From contig OMSV01000208.1 in assembly GCA_900290385.1 (NCBI GenBank), forward strand, positions 6,009 to 11,932: a stretch of 5,924 nt of DNA. The letters run 5' to 3'. Source of the DNA: Syntrophobacter sp. SbD2 (lineage in GTDB: Bacteria; Desulfobacterota; Syntrophobacteria; Syntrophobacterales; Syntrophobacteraceae). The notes under the pieces are model-generated. The model was given only the letters and a program-made list of their open reading frames with translations. It had not been told where the DNA came from and made no database searches. Positions 1 through 4,659 of the stretch are shown one piece after another. A program made the position numbers and the translations under genes. The first letter of the stretch is position 1. Every line of letters starts with the position of its first letter.

Positions 1-353
1 ATGTCCACCGGAATGCCTCGCCCGTTGTCGTCCACCGTCACCGAGCCGTCGAGGTGAATCTGCACCCGAATGTGGTCGCAGTGGCCGGCAAGAGCTTCGT
101 CAATGCTGTTGTCAACAACCTCATAGACCAAATGGTGCAGACCTTCGGTGGAGACATTGCCGATGTACATGGAAGGGCGCACGCGCACTGCGCTCAGGCC
201 TTCGAGCACAGTTATCTGTTGCGCGTTGTATTCCGAAGCCGCCACAGGATCCATTGCCGGTACCTCAAGGGCCGGCTGGGCCGAAACCGAAGCGTCGACA
301 GGCTCGTTAGGTTGTTCTTGAGCATAATCAGGCGCCATGTCGATATTTTGCAT
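1..353 (-). CDS. gyrB: DNA gyrase subunit B, N-terminal fragment (cut by window edge)
   Basis: GyrB is the ATPase subunit of the cytoplasmic gyrase (GyrA2GyrB2) that introduces negative supercoils into DNA. Only the first 117 residues are visible, all from the N-terminal part of the GHKL ATPase domain. Recognisable pieces are [19 protein letters not shown] (residues 47-65), the N box [13 protein letters not shown] (78-90) with the catalytic Glu78 and Mg-binding Asn82, and the DxGxG box [10 protein letters not shown] (108-117). These match type II topoisomerase B subunits closely. GyrB is favoured over ParE by overall likeness, but the fragment alone cannot fully exclude ParE. The start at 353 is supported by AGAGGA nine bases upstream. 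This gives about 40 residues, acidic and rich in Pro/Ala/Gln, ahead of the usual start of homology, which is longer than in E. coli GyrB. A promoter lies at 453-481. No dnaA, dnaN or recF is seen next to it here. Confidence 0.95.
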   Translation of the reverse strand, partial: MQNIDMAPDYAQEQPNEPVDASVSAQPALEVPAMDPVAASEYNAQQITVLEGLSAVRVRPSMYIGNVSTEGLHHLVYEVVDNSIDEALAGHCDHIRVQIHLDGSVTVDDNGRGIPVD

Positions 354-362
354 AAACTGATG

Positions 363-368
363 TCCTCT
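363..368 (-). promoter_or_regulatory. Shine-Dalgarno site of gyrB
   Basis: AGAGGA on the minus strand lies 9 nt before the ATG at 353-351. No comparable site precedes the in-frame ATGs at codons 6 and 34. This supports the longer protein with the N-terminal extension. Confidence 0.7.
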
Positions 369-452
369 GCTTGCTTCAAGGCCAAGCGATGCCTACAGGG
401 CACAAATGGGCTGGCACAATTAAGTTATTGAAACCATTTATTAAATCAATTG

Positions 453-481
453 TTTATACCACTTTTGAGCGCATCTTTCAA
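453..481 (-). promoter_or_regulatory. Candidate sigma70 promoter for gyrB
   Basis: On the minus strand TTGAAA (481-476, five of six to consensus) is followed by a 17-bp spacer and TATAAA (458-453, five of six). Transcription would begin near 446, leaving an untranslated leader of about 90 nt before gyrB. The site lies in the 266-bp gap between the mqnL stop and gyrB, so gyrB probably has its own promoter and need not rely on mqnPL read-through. It was found by eye. Confidence 0.6.
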
Positions 482-501
482 TGGAAATCAAGCGCGGCGT
501 T

Positions 502-517
502 CTTTGGGCTGCCAAAG
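502..517. other. Short hairpin between mqnL and gyrB
   Basis: CTTTGG and CCAAAG form a perfect 6-bp stem around a 4-nt loop, about 105 nt beyond the mqnL stop and just upstream of the gyrB promoter. There is no U-tract on either side in either direction, so a normal intrinsic terminator is not supported. It may be incidental or help weak 3'-end formation of the mqnPL transcript. Confidence 0.3.
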
Positions 518-619
518 CTGGGAAAGGGTTCGCGAGGGTGGATGAAGTTTTTTTCGTAGCGGGGTAGCCAGACCTAGGGGAATTTTTTGAGAGGATTAAC
601 AGGATTCAGGGGAAGAGAT

Positions 620-2461
620 TCAAAATGGACCGCAAAACTCCTCTATTCCCAGTTCCTTTGCCCGCTTCCTGACGCTTTCCGCCACCTCAGGGGCCATTTC
701 GATGTCGTCAGGCCAGGGACGGGTATGGCCGTCTTCGGCGCTTTTTCTCGTGGCGTCAATGGCCAATCGCCCACCTTGCCTGAGAATGTCCCTTCTGGGA
801 TCGACATTATTAAACACCTTCCAGAGCACGAGCGAATAATCCCGAAGGTCTATCCCGGCATCGAGCAGGACCAGTATGGAAAAAGTTTTTAGCACCCGTT
901 TGCGCAGCAGCCTCTCGGACAGGGTCAGGCCCGGTGTGCGGCCGTCTTTGGCGAAAGAGATAAGAAGAAGACGGTTGCAGACATCAAGCGGAGGAGCATG
1001 GAAGGCGGAAAGCAGGGCGGATGTGTTGTTCAGGGTTTTTTCGATAACCTCGTCTGCGGGGATTTGTCCGGCCGCATGCTTTAGCCTTGGCCTTTCGTCC
1101 GGACGCCTGCTCGTCGCATCGATCCCTATCTTGGCCCCAAAAAGCGGATCGGGGGCGCTGTGGTCCAGGACGTCCAGGACGCCTTCGGTAATATAAAGAT
1201 CGCTTTCCAGGTCAACTCGATTGAGAATCGTCTCCATGACCTTTCGGGGATTTTTCAGGTCAACCCCGCTGTCCACAAGCGCCACAGCCTTGGAAAAGCT
1301 CATTTGCCCCTGCCCCCATACGGCGCTCATTATCCTGCGCGCGTGCCCCGGATATTCCTTATCTATCGCCATTACCACGATGTTGTGGAACACACCTTCC
1401 CAGGGCATCCAAAAATCGCGCACCTCGGGATGAAGTACGCCCAGCAGCGGGAGAAATATTCGCTCTGTGGCCTTGGCAAGCCAGCAGTCTTCCATGGGGG
1501 GCCGCCCTACGATGGTTGCAGCGTAAACGGGATTTCGGCGATGCGTTAGCGCCGTCATGTGAAAGACCGGATAGTCGCCAACCAGTGAGTAGTACCCGGT
1601 GTGGTCGCCAAATGGTCCCTCCTGCCGGAGTTCTTCGGGGTCCACATACCCTTCGAGCACGAATTCAGCCTCGGCCGGGACCTCGAGGTCAACAGAGACG
1701 CAGCGGGCCATCCGGACCGGTCTTTTCCGGATAAAGCCGGCCAGCATCATCTCGTCTATGCCCCTGGGAAGGGGGGCGGTGGCGGCGTAGGTCACCGCCG
1801 GGTCGGTCCCGATTGCGACCGCGACCGGCATGCGTTTGCCGGCCTTGCGGTACTCCTGGAAATAATTCGAACCGTCTTTGTGGATGTGCCAGTGCATACC
1901 GGTAGTATTTCGGTCAAAAACCTGGAGGCGGTACATGCCGGCGTTTCGCCTGCCCGTTTTAAGACTTCGCGTAATCACGACCGGAAGCGTAACGAAAGGG
2001 CCGCCGTCCTGCGGCCAGCACTTGAGGACCGGCAGCATGGACAGATCGATTTGTTCTCCCCTGTAGATGACTTCCTGGCAAGCGGCCCTGGAGGTCCTGC
2101 GGGGCAGAAATCTGATTAACTCGAGCCCCATTGGAAGCATCCCGGCAAGCTGGCGGAACGATTTTGGAGGGCCTATGCGTACAAAGCGATCGAGCCTTTG
2201 GGCCAGGCTGTCCAGGGAGTGCGTTCCAAGGGCCATGCAGATCCTGCGCTCGCTCCCGAAAGCGTTGGTCAGCACGGGAAAGCGCGATTTGCGGACATGC
2301 TCGAACAGCAGGGCTTTGCCGCCCCCGGGGGCTTTGGACGCCAGGTCGGTAATGCACGTGATCTCGAGATCACTGGAAACGGGGGCCTTTACGCGGAGCA
2401 ACTCGCCCGCTTTTTCCAACTCGGAGATGAATTCACCCAGGTTTCGGTATGCGCTCTTCAT
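620..2461 (-). CDS. mqnL: UbiD-family prFMN-dependent decarboxylase of menaquinone synthesis (MqnL-like)
   Basis: This 613-residue UbiD-family (de)carboxylase uses prenylated FMN. The likely job is removal of the carboxylate from prenylated 6-naphthoate in the futalosine menaquinone route, acting on the product of the overlapping mqnP. Family hallmarks are NAGMYRLQ (Asn173 metal ligand, Arg178 catalytic), the His-rich MHWHIHKDG (189-197), GIDEMMLAG (Glu237, likely metal ligand), VPAEAEFVLEG (261-271) and EGPFGDHTGYY (281-291) with the catalytic acidic pair Glu281/Asp286. The enzyme is longer than E. coli UbiD (about 500 residues) because the C-terminal module (about 354-450) recurs in diverged form at 491-585. 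The start at 2461 overlaps the mqnP stop as ATGA. A longer frame reaching 2554 exists, but its extra residues lie inside mqnP and do not resemble UbiD. No strong Shine-Dalgarno is seen, so translation is probably coupled to mqnP. No ubiX/mqnM prFMN synthase is in view. Exact substrate is inferred from pairing with UbiA and length; a generic UbiD is the alternative. Confidence 0.88.
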   Translation of the reverse strand: MKSAYRNLGEFISELEKAGELLRVKAPVSSDLEITCITDLASKAPGGGKALLFEHVRKSRFPVLTNAFGSERRICMALGTHSLDSLAQRLDRFVRIGPPKSFRQLAGMLPMGLELIRFLPRRTSRAACQEVIYRGEQIDLSMLPVLKCWPQDGGPFVTLPVVITRSLKTGRRNAGMYRLQVFDRNTTGMHWHIHKDGSNYFQEYRKAGKRMPVAVAIGTDPAVTYAATAPLPRGIDEMMLAGFIRKRPVRMARCVSVDLEVPAEAEFVLEGYVDPEELRQEGPFGDHTGYYSLVGDYPVFHMTALTHRRNPVYAATIVGRPPMEDCWLAKATERIFLPLLGVLHPEVRDFWMPWEGVFHNIVVMAIDKEYPGHARRIMSAVWGQGQMSFSKAVALVDSGVDLKNPRKVMETILNRVDLESDLYITEGVLDVLDHSAPDPLFGAKIGIDATSRRPDERPRLKHAAGQIPADEVIEKTLNNTSALLSAFHAPPLDVCNRLLLISFAKDGRTPGLTLSERLLRKRVLKTFSILVLLDAGIDLRDYSLVLWKVFNNVDPRRDILRQGGRLAIDATRKSAEDGHTRPWPDDIEMAPEVAESVRKRAKELGIEEFCGPF

Positions 2462-3321
2462 ATGAACCACGTTCCCGCCAGGACGCCGAGGAAGAGCAGA
2501 ATGGATATCGCGCTGTTTACGTGGAAAAAGGCGACGTTTACTTTGTCCAGGCAATCGGGCCGGACCAGCTTGTGTTCGGCAAAGATCAGCACACCGATCA
2601 GCAGCAGGAAAAGGAGATAAATTCTTCCGAGATCGAAGGCAAAATAGACCAGAAGCAGAAAGACAAACGTGAGCGCATGCAGCCCGGTTGAGAAGAACAA
2701 AGCTTTTGCGGCCCCCTGGCAGGCGGGCAGTGAAAACAGGGCCTGGTCCCGGTCAAATTCGATGTCCTGGCACGAATACAAGATGTCGAAGCCCGCGATG
2801 TATGTCATGAGCGCAAAAGAAAGCGGCATAATTCTCCACTCCAACTGACCGCTGACAGCTACCCAGGCCCCGGCAGGGGCCAGGCCGATGCCAAAGCCCA
2901 AGATCAGGTGGCACAGTGAGGTGAAGCGTTTTGTAAATGAATAGAAAAACAGGACCGCCAAGACCGGTACGGACAATATCAGGCAAAGACGCCCGAGCAA
3001 AGCGGCGGACATAATGAAGACGGCCGCCGAAAGGGAAACAAGAATCAGCACCGAAAGCAGGTCAACATGCCCTGTCACGTGAGGACGATTTGCCGTGCGC
3101 GGGTTCAGACGGTCATAGCGATAATCGGCGAAGCGATTGAACCCCATGGCCGCCGACCTTGCCGAAGCCATTGCAACTATGATGAGAGCAAAGGTCCTGA
3201 AACTCACCGGGTAATATCTATTTGCAAGCAGCACGGCCGCCAGAGCGAACGGAAGGGCAAAAACCGTATGACTGAACTTTATAAGCCTGCCGTACGTATG
3301 GACTTTATCTATCCACATCAT
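2458..3321 (-). CDS. mqnP: UbiA-family prenyltransferase of menaquinone synthesis (MqnP-like)
   Basis: This 287-residue integral membrane aromatic prenyltransferase transfers a polyprenyl chain to an aromatic acid in the cytoplasmic membrane. The partner decarboxylase and family resemblance suggest 1,4-dihydroxy-6-naphthoate in the futalosine pathway; databases often label such proteins 4-hydroxybenzoate polyprenyltransferase. The first Asp-rich motif is FNRFADYRYD (61-70: Asn62, Asp66, Asp70) followed by NPRTANRP. The second is DILYSCQDIEFD (179-190: Asp186, Asp190). Both bind Mg-diphosphate. About nine hydrophobic segments (roughly 20-34, 43-58, 88-108, 112-130, 137-155, 165-180, 206-226, 232-248, 268-286) fit the UbiA fold, and the length is normal. 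The start is one of two adjacent ATGs (3321 or 3318). The only Shine-Dalgarno-like bases, AAGG, touch the first ATG, which is a poor spacing, so initiation may be weak or depend on leader structure. The gene heads an operon with mqnL, overlapping it by 4 bp. Confidence 0.9.
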   Translation of the reverse strand: MMWIDKVHTYGRLIKFSHTVFALPFALAAVLLANRYYPVSFRTFALIIVAMASARSAAMGFNRFADYRYDRLNPRTANRPHVTGHVDLLSVLILVSLSAAVFIMSAALLGRLCLILSVPVLAVLFFYSFTKRFTSLCHLILGFGIGLAPAGAWVAVSGQLEWRIMPLSFALMTYIAGFDILYSCQDIEFDRDQALFSLPACQGAAKALFFSTGLHALTFVFLLLVYFAFDLGRIYLLFLLLIGVLIFAEHKLVRPDCLDKVNVAFFHVNSAISILLFLGVLAGTWFI

Positions 3322-3373
3322 CCTTGGACCGGTTAGTTTAGATTATCGCTCACCGAAGGGGCTTATAGCTCGC

Positions 3374-3401
3374 GAAGCAGGGAGCAAAAGCTTCCCGCTT
3401 C
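3374..3401 (-). other. Strong hairpin in the mqnPL 5' leader
   Basis: On the minus strand GAAGC-GGGA-A-GC, a TTTT loop, then GC-TCCC-T-GCTTC form an 11-bp stem with one bulged base on each side. It sits between the candidate promoter (transcription start near 3411) and the mqnP start at 3321, so it should be in the mRNA leader. No U-tract follows on the minus strand, so it is not a standard terminator for the upstream gene. It could affect mRNA stability or initiation at mqnP, whose ribosome-binding site is poor, or be another repeat palindrome. Confidence 0.5.
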
Positions 3402-3417
3402 TCCTTTTACATTTGCG

Positions 3418-3446
3418 ACTATACTATTTTCAGAAAACTTTTTCCA
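3418..3446 (-). promoter_or_regulatory. Candidate sigma70 promoter for mqnPL
   Basis: On the minus strand TGGAAA (3446-3441, four of six to TTGACA) is separated by 17 bp from TATAGT (3423-3418, five of six to TATAAT). The predicted start near 3411 leaves a leader of about 90 nt. The -35 hexamer lies inside one arm of the 11-bp inverted pair, so part of this promoter may have come from the repeat element. Confidence 0.45.
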
Positions 3447-3451
3447 CACTC

Positions 3452-3527
3452 TCCGGACACAACACCGGATCGCGTAATGGCCCACACCGGATCAAGTCTG
3501 GGGCAGGCTTTGATCCGGGGTCCCCGG
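3452..3527. repeat. GATCCGG-type palindromic intergenic repeat cluster
   Basis: Several palindromes are packed together. TCCGG/CCGGA (3452-3456 and about 3465-3469) flank ACACAACA. CCGGATCAA (3487-3495) and TTGATCCGG (3510-3518) are perfect 9-bp arms around a 14-nt loop. CCGGGGTCCCCGG (3515-3527) is an odd-length perfect palindrome. The string CACCGGATC occurs twice (around 3464 and 3485). The CCGGATCAAG core with a near-matching TCTGG resembles dispersed intergenic palindromes common in proteobacterial genomes, so this is probably a multi-copy repeat. Copy number cannot be judged from one window. Confidence 0.5.
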
Positions 3528-3575
3528 CAGGCTCTGGCGGAGGGTGGACATAAATCCGTGAATGAACAAATATAG

Positions 3576-3602
3576 TTTTTCCATTCTCAAGTTGTGGAAA
3601 AA
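3576..3602. repeat. AT-rich hairpin, 8-bp arms
   Basis: TTTTTCCA (3576-3583) and TGGAAAAA (3595-3602) pair perfectly around an 11-nt loop. The loop-side CATTCTC (3582-3588) can instead pair with GAGAATG (3621-3627), so two exclusive foldings are possible. It forms the distal end of the 166-bp repeat segment. Confidence 0.45.
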
Positions 3603-3635
3603 GGGGTCAGGCCTTCAAAAGAGAATGTTTGACAG
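3598..3635 (+). repeat. REP-transposase-associated-type repeat remnant
   Basis: The run AAAAAGGGGTCAGGCCTT (3598-3615), followed after a short A-rich stretch by TTTGACA, resembles GGGGTCAGGTCTT...TGACA sequences that I recall in many genomes near REP-associated tyrosine transposase (Y1_Tnp) genes. No transposase gene is in the window. This is recognition from memory and would need a genome-wide copy search. Confidence 0.35.
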
Positions 3636-3686
3636 ACCGGGCCGCCCCTGCCCGAACCGCCGACCGCGTCCAAACCATTTGACCTT

Positions 3687-4499
3687 CTAAACCAAGTCGG
3701 TGGTCATGAAATCAAACGTGGTGGGCAAATCGAGTTCGAGACGGGAGATAAACTGAAGGCTGATCCGGACGTCTCTAGGTGTAGCCTCTTTGAGGTGCCC
3801 GCCATGTCTGCGGTCCCCGGTCAGGAAATGAAAGTGGAACCCGGGCATGCTGAGCGCTTTGATAAACTTGGGAGTATAAAAGCCGGCAAGGGTCCCATCC
3901 ACGTCGCAAAAGGTAAACATGGTGGGGCGCACTTCGGTTATAGGCTGGTGATCGGGCTGCTTAGACACTGACCACATCTTTAACTCACTGAAGGTTCCAT
4001 CGATTCGAATCCCGTAGAACATGTTTTCAGACGGGATGATACGTTCCAGGAAGGCCTTGAATTCCTGATTGTCGAGTTCCCAATCGATCTTTTCGACTGA
4101 GGCGGGATTAAAGAAAGTGGCACAGGCAAAAGGGGTTTGCACCTCGTCGCCGACCACGCAGGCCTGCCCGTCCGTTCTTATCTGGTAAGCCACTCCATCG
4201 AGCAACACCATTTCACCGTCAAGATCGTTAAAAGTTCCCAGGCCGAAATCGCCGTGACGTTTAACTTCGCCGATTGTGGCCGTTTCCTTGTATATGCCTT
4301 TCATCATAGCTTGGGCGGGTGCGGACAGGTAAACAGCATCGCCTGGACCTTCTCTACTCAGGTACTGCTTCAATGCTGGTTCCAGTATGGCTTCAGGAGT
4401 CATAGCTGCGCGTGCGCCGGCTGTTTGCAGCCTCTTGGCGAGTTCTTTGTTCAGCGAGATGGAATAGACTTGTTGTTCTTCTTGATGTGGTTCGGCCAT
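3687..4499 (-). CDS. budA: Alpha-acetolactate decarboxylase with N-terminal ribbon-helix-helix-like segment
   Basis: This 270-residue enzyme is expected to convert (S)-2-acetolactate to (R)-acetoin and CO2 in the cytoplasm, drawing pyruvate-derived acetolactate away from valine/leucine synthesis. The catalytic domain (about 55-270) has HGDFGLGTFNDLDGEM (82-97), a Phe-rich CATFFNP (126-132), MFYGIRIDG (160-168, with the conserved Arg165) and FHFHFLTGDRRHGGH (221-235), whose His222, His224 and His235 match the zinc ligands of the Brevibacillus/Bacillus enzymes. Residues 10-50 (VYSISLNKELAKRLQ, a helix, then MTPEAILEPALKQYLSR) read as a strand-helix-helix CopG/Arc-like unit, absent from ordinary acetolactate decarboxylases. 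The protein ends at TTDLV, apparently short of the 15-20-residue tail of Bacillus AlsD. The start at 4499 has GGAGG six bases upstream; a frame open to 4571 would add 24 unlikely residues. No acetolactate synthase gene adjoins it. Its likely promoter carries a palindrome that it might bind. Confidence 0.9.
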   Translation of the reverse strand: MAEPHQEEQQVYSISLNKELAKRLQTAGARAAMTPEAILEPALKQYLSREGPGDAVYLSAPAQAMMKGIYKETATIGEVKRHGDFGLGTFNDLDGEMVLLDGVAYQIRTDGQACVVGDEVQTPFACATFFNPASVEKIDWELDNQEFKAFLERIIPSENMFYGIRIDGTFSELKMWSVSKQPDHQPITEVRPTMFTFCDVDGTLAGFYTPKFIKALSMPGFHFHFLTGDRRHGGHLKEATPRDVRISLQFISRLELDLPTTFDFMTTDLV

Positions 4500-4505
4500 G
4501 ATCTG

Positions 4506-4510
4506 CCTCC
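4506..4510 (-). promoter_or_regulatory. Shine-Dalgarno site of the acetolactate decarboxylase gene
   Basis: GGAGG on the minus strand lies 6 nt before the ATG at 4499-4497. It fixes the start there in preference to the upstream in-frame ATG at 4571, and so places the ribbon-helix-helix-like segment at the very N-terminus of the mature protein. Confidence 0.8.
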
Positions 4511-4532
4511 ATTCTTGAAAGTCAGGGCAGGT

Positions 4533-4555
4533 TATCAACTTAGCATTATTTGATA
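4533..4555. promoter_or_regulatory. Candidate operator palindrome TATCAA-N11-TTGATA
   Basis: Perfect 6-bp arms at 4533-4538 and 4550-4555 are centred about 45 bp upstream of the decarboxylase start. The spacer covers most of the candidate -10 element (4545-4550). The position suits a repressor site, and the adjacent gene product carries a putative DNA-binding segment. Arms this short can arise by chance in AT-rich DNA. Confidence 0.3.
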
Positions 4556-4571
4556 GAATGCGTCGGGTCAA
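4545..4571 (-). promoter_or_regulatory. Weak candidate promoter for the acetolactate decarboxylase gene
   Basis: On the minus strand TTGACC (4571-4566, five of six) is followed by only 15 bp and then AATAAT (4550-4545, five of six). The spacing is shorter than the preferred 16-18 bp, which weakens the call or suggests a promoter needing help. No good sigma54-type -24/-12 site was seen in the gap. Confidence 0.3.
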
Positions 4572-4648
4572 GAAAATCGTATGGATATTGGACTGGAATA
4601 TGGTAATTTTTCGTCTTCCGCCTATTAATATATGACCTTAGCCAATTC

Positions 4649-4653
4649 GAGGA
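4649..4653 (+). promoter_or_regulatory. Shine-Dalgarno site that bears on the start of the HATPase-GNAT gene
   Basis: GAGGA abuts the ATG at 4654, which is too close for normal initiation. It lies 6 nt before the in-frame GTG at 4660, an ideal spacing. An in-frame TAG at 4639-4641 excludes starts further upstream. Confidence 0.55.
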
Positions 4654-4659
4654 ATGAAA

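Larger units (their letters stand above)
3438..3603. repeat. 166-bp segment bounded by perfect 11-bp inverted repeats (MITE-like?)
   Basis: CTTTTTCCACA (3438-3448) and TGTGGAAAAAG (3593-3603) are exact reverse complements and bound a segment with no coding frame. Pairing stops immediately on either side. A third partial copy, TTTTTCCA (3576-3583), lies inside. I see no flanking target-site duplication. By a rough equal-base estimate, an 11-bp match between two sites in a region this size is expected by chance only about one to two times in a hundred. Readings include terminal repeats of a small non-autonomous element or a pair of inverted DnaA-type boxes. Confidence 0.45.
3322..3686. other. 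Gene-free region rich in inverted repeats upstream of mqnP
   Basis: These 365 bp separate the decarboxylase stop from the mqnP start, and I see no credible coding frame. From the mqnP side it holds the mqnPL leader with a strong hairpin (3374-3401), a candidate promoter (3418-3446), an 11-bp inverted pair (3438-3448 and 3593-3603), a GATCCGG-type palindromic cluster (about 3452-3527), an AT-rich segment ending in a hairpin (3576-3602), a REP-transposase-like repeat stretch (about 3598-3635) and a weak GC-rich hairpin (3638-3654) 32 nt after the decarboxylase stop. The density of nested repeats suggests one or more degenerate non-autonomous elements. Confidence 0.7.

Noticed and set aside
54..431. 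A 125-codon plus-strand frame at the left end
   Set aside because: It is antisense to gyrB and its promoter region and has no family resemblance.
592..609. Two-copy 9-bp tandem (AGGATTAAC / AGGATTCAG) just beyond the mqnL stop
   Set aside because: Two imperfect copies are too few for a repeat call, though AGGATTAAC-type motifs do recur in some genomes.
1601..2119. A 172-codon plus-strand frame and several shorter frames opposite mqnL
   Set aside because: They lie antisense to the strongly recognised UbiD gene, resemble no family I know, and lack convincing ribosome-binding sites. They are shadows of GC-rich coding sequence.
1959..2357. A 132-codon minus-strand frame inside mqnL in another frame
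   Set aside because: It overlaps conserved UbiD coding sequence, has an Arg/Pro/Gln-rich composition typical of off-frame translation, and has no start signals.
2462..2554. N-terminal extension of mqnL to 2554
   Set aside because: The added 31 residues lie inside the mqnP 3' end and have no UbiD likeness; the ATGA overlap start at 2461 gives the standard family N-terminus.
3334..3400. Short leader peptide (TTG start) within the mqnP leader
   Set aside because: The AGGAG upstream is about 14 nt from the TTG, no runs of regulatory codons are present, and the stretch is better explained as a hairpin.
3638..3654. Hairpin CGGGC-N7-GCCCG 32 nt after the decarboxylase stop as a terminator
   Set aside because: The stem is only 5 bp and no U-tract follows on the minus strand; it is too weak to call a terminator.
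4500..4571. N-terminal extension of the decarboxylase to 4571
   Set aside because: GGAGG sits ideally before the ATG at 4499, and the extra 24 codons cover the probable promoter and Shine-Dalgarno site.
4623..4634. TATTAATATATG as a plus-strand -10 region for the HATPase-GNAT gene
   Set aside because: Several overlapping four-of-six matches exist, but no -35-like hexamer lies at a suitable distance, so no single promoter can be supported.
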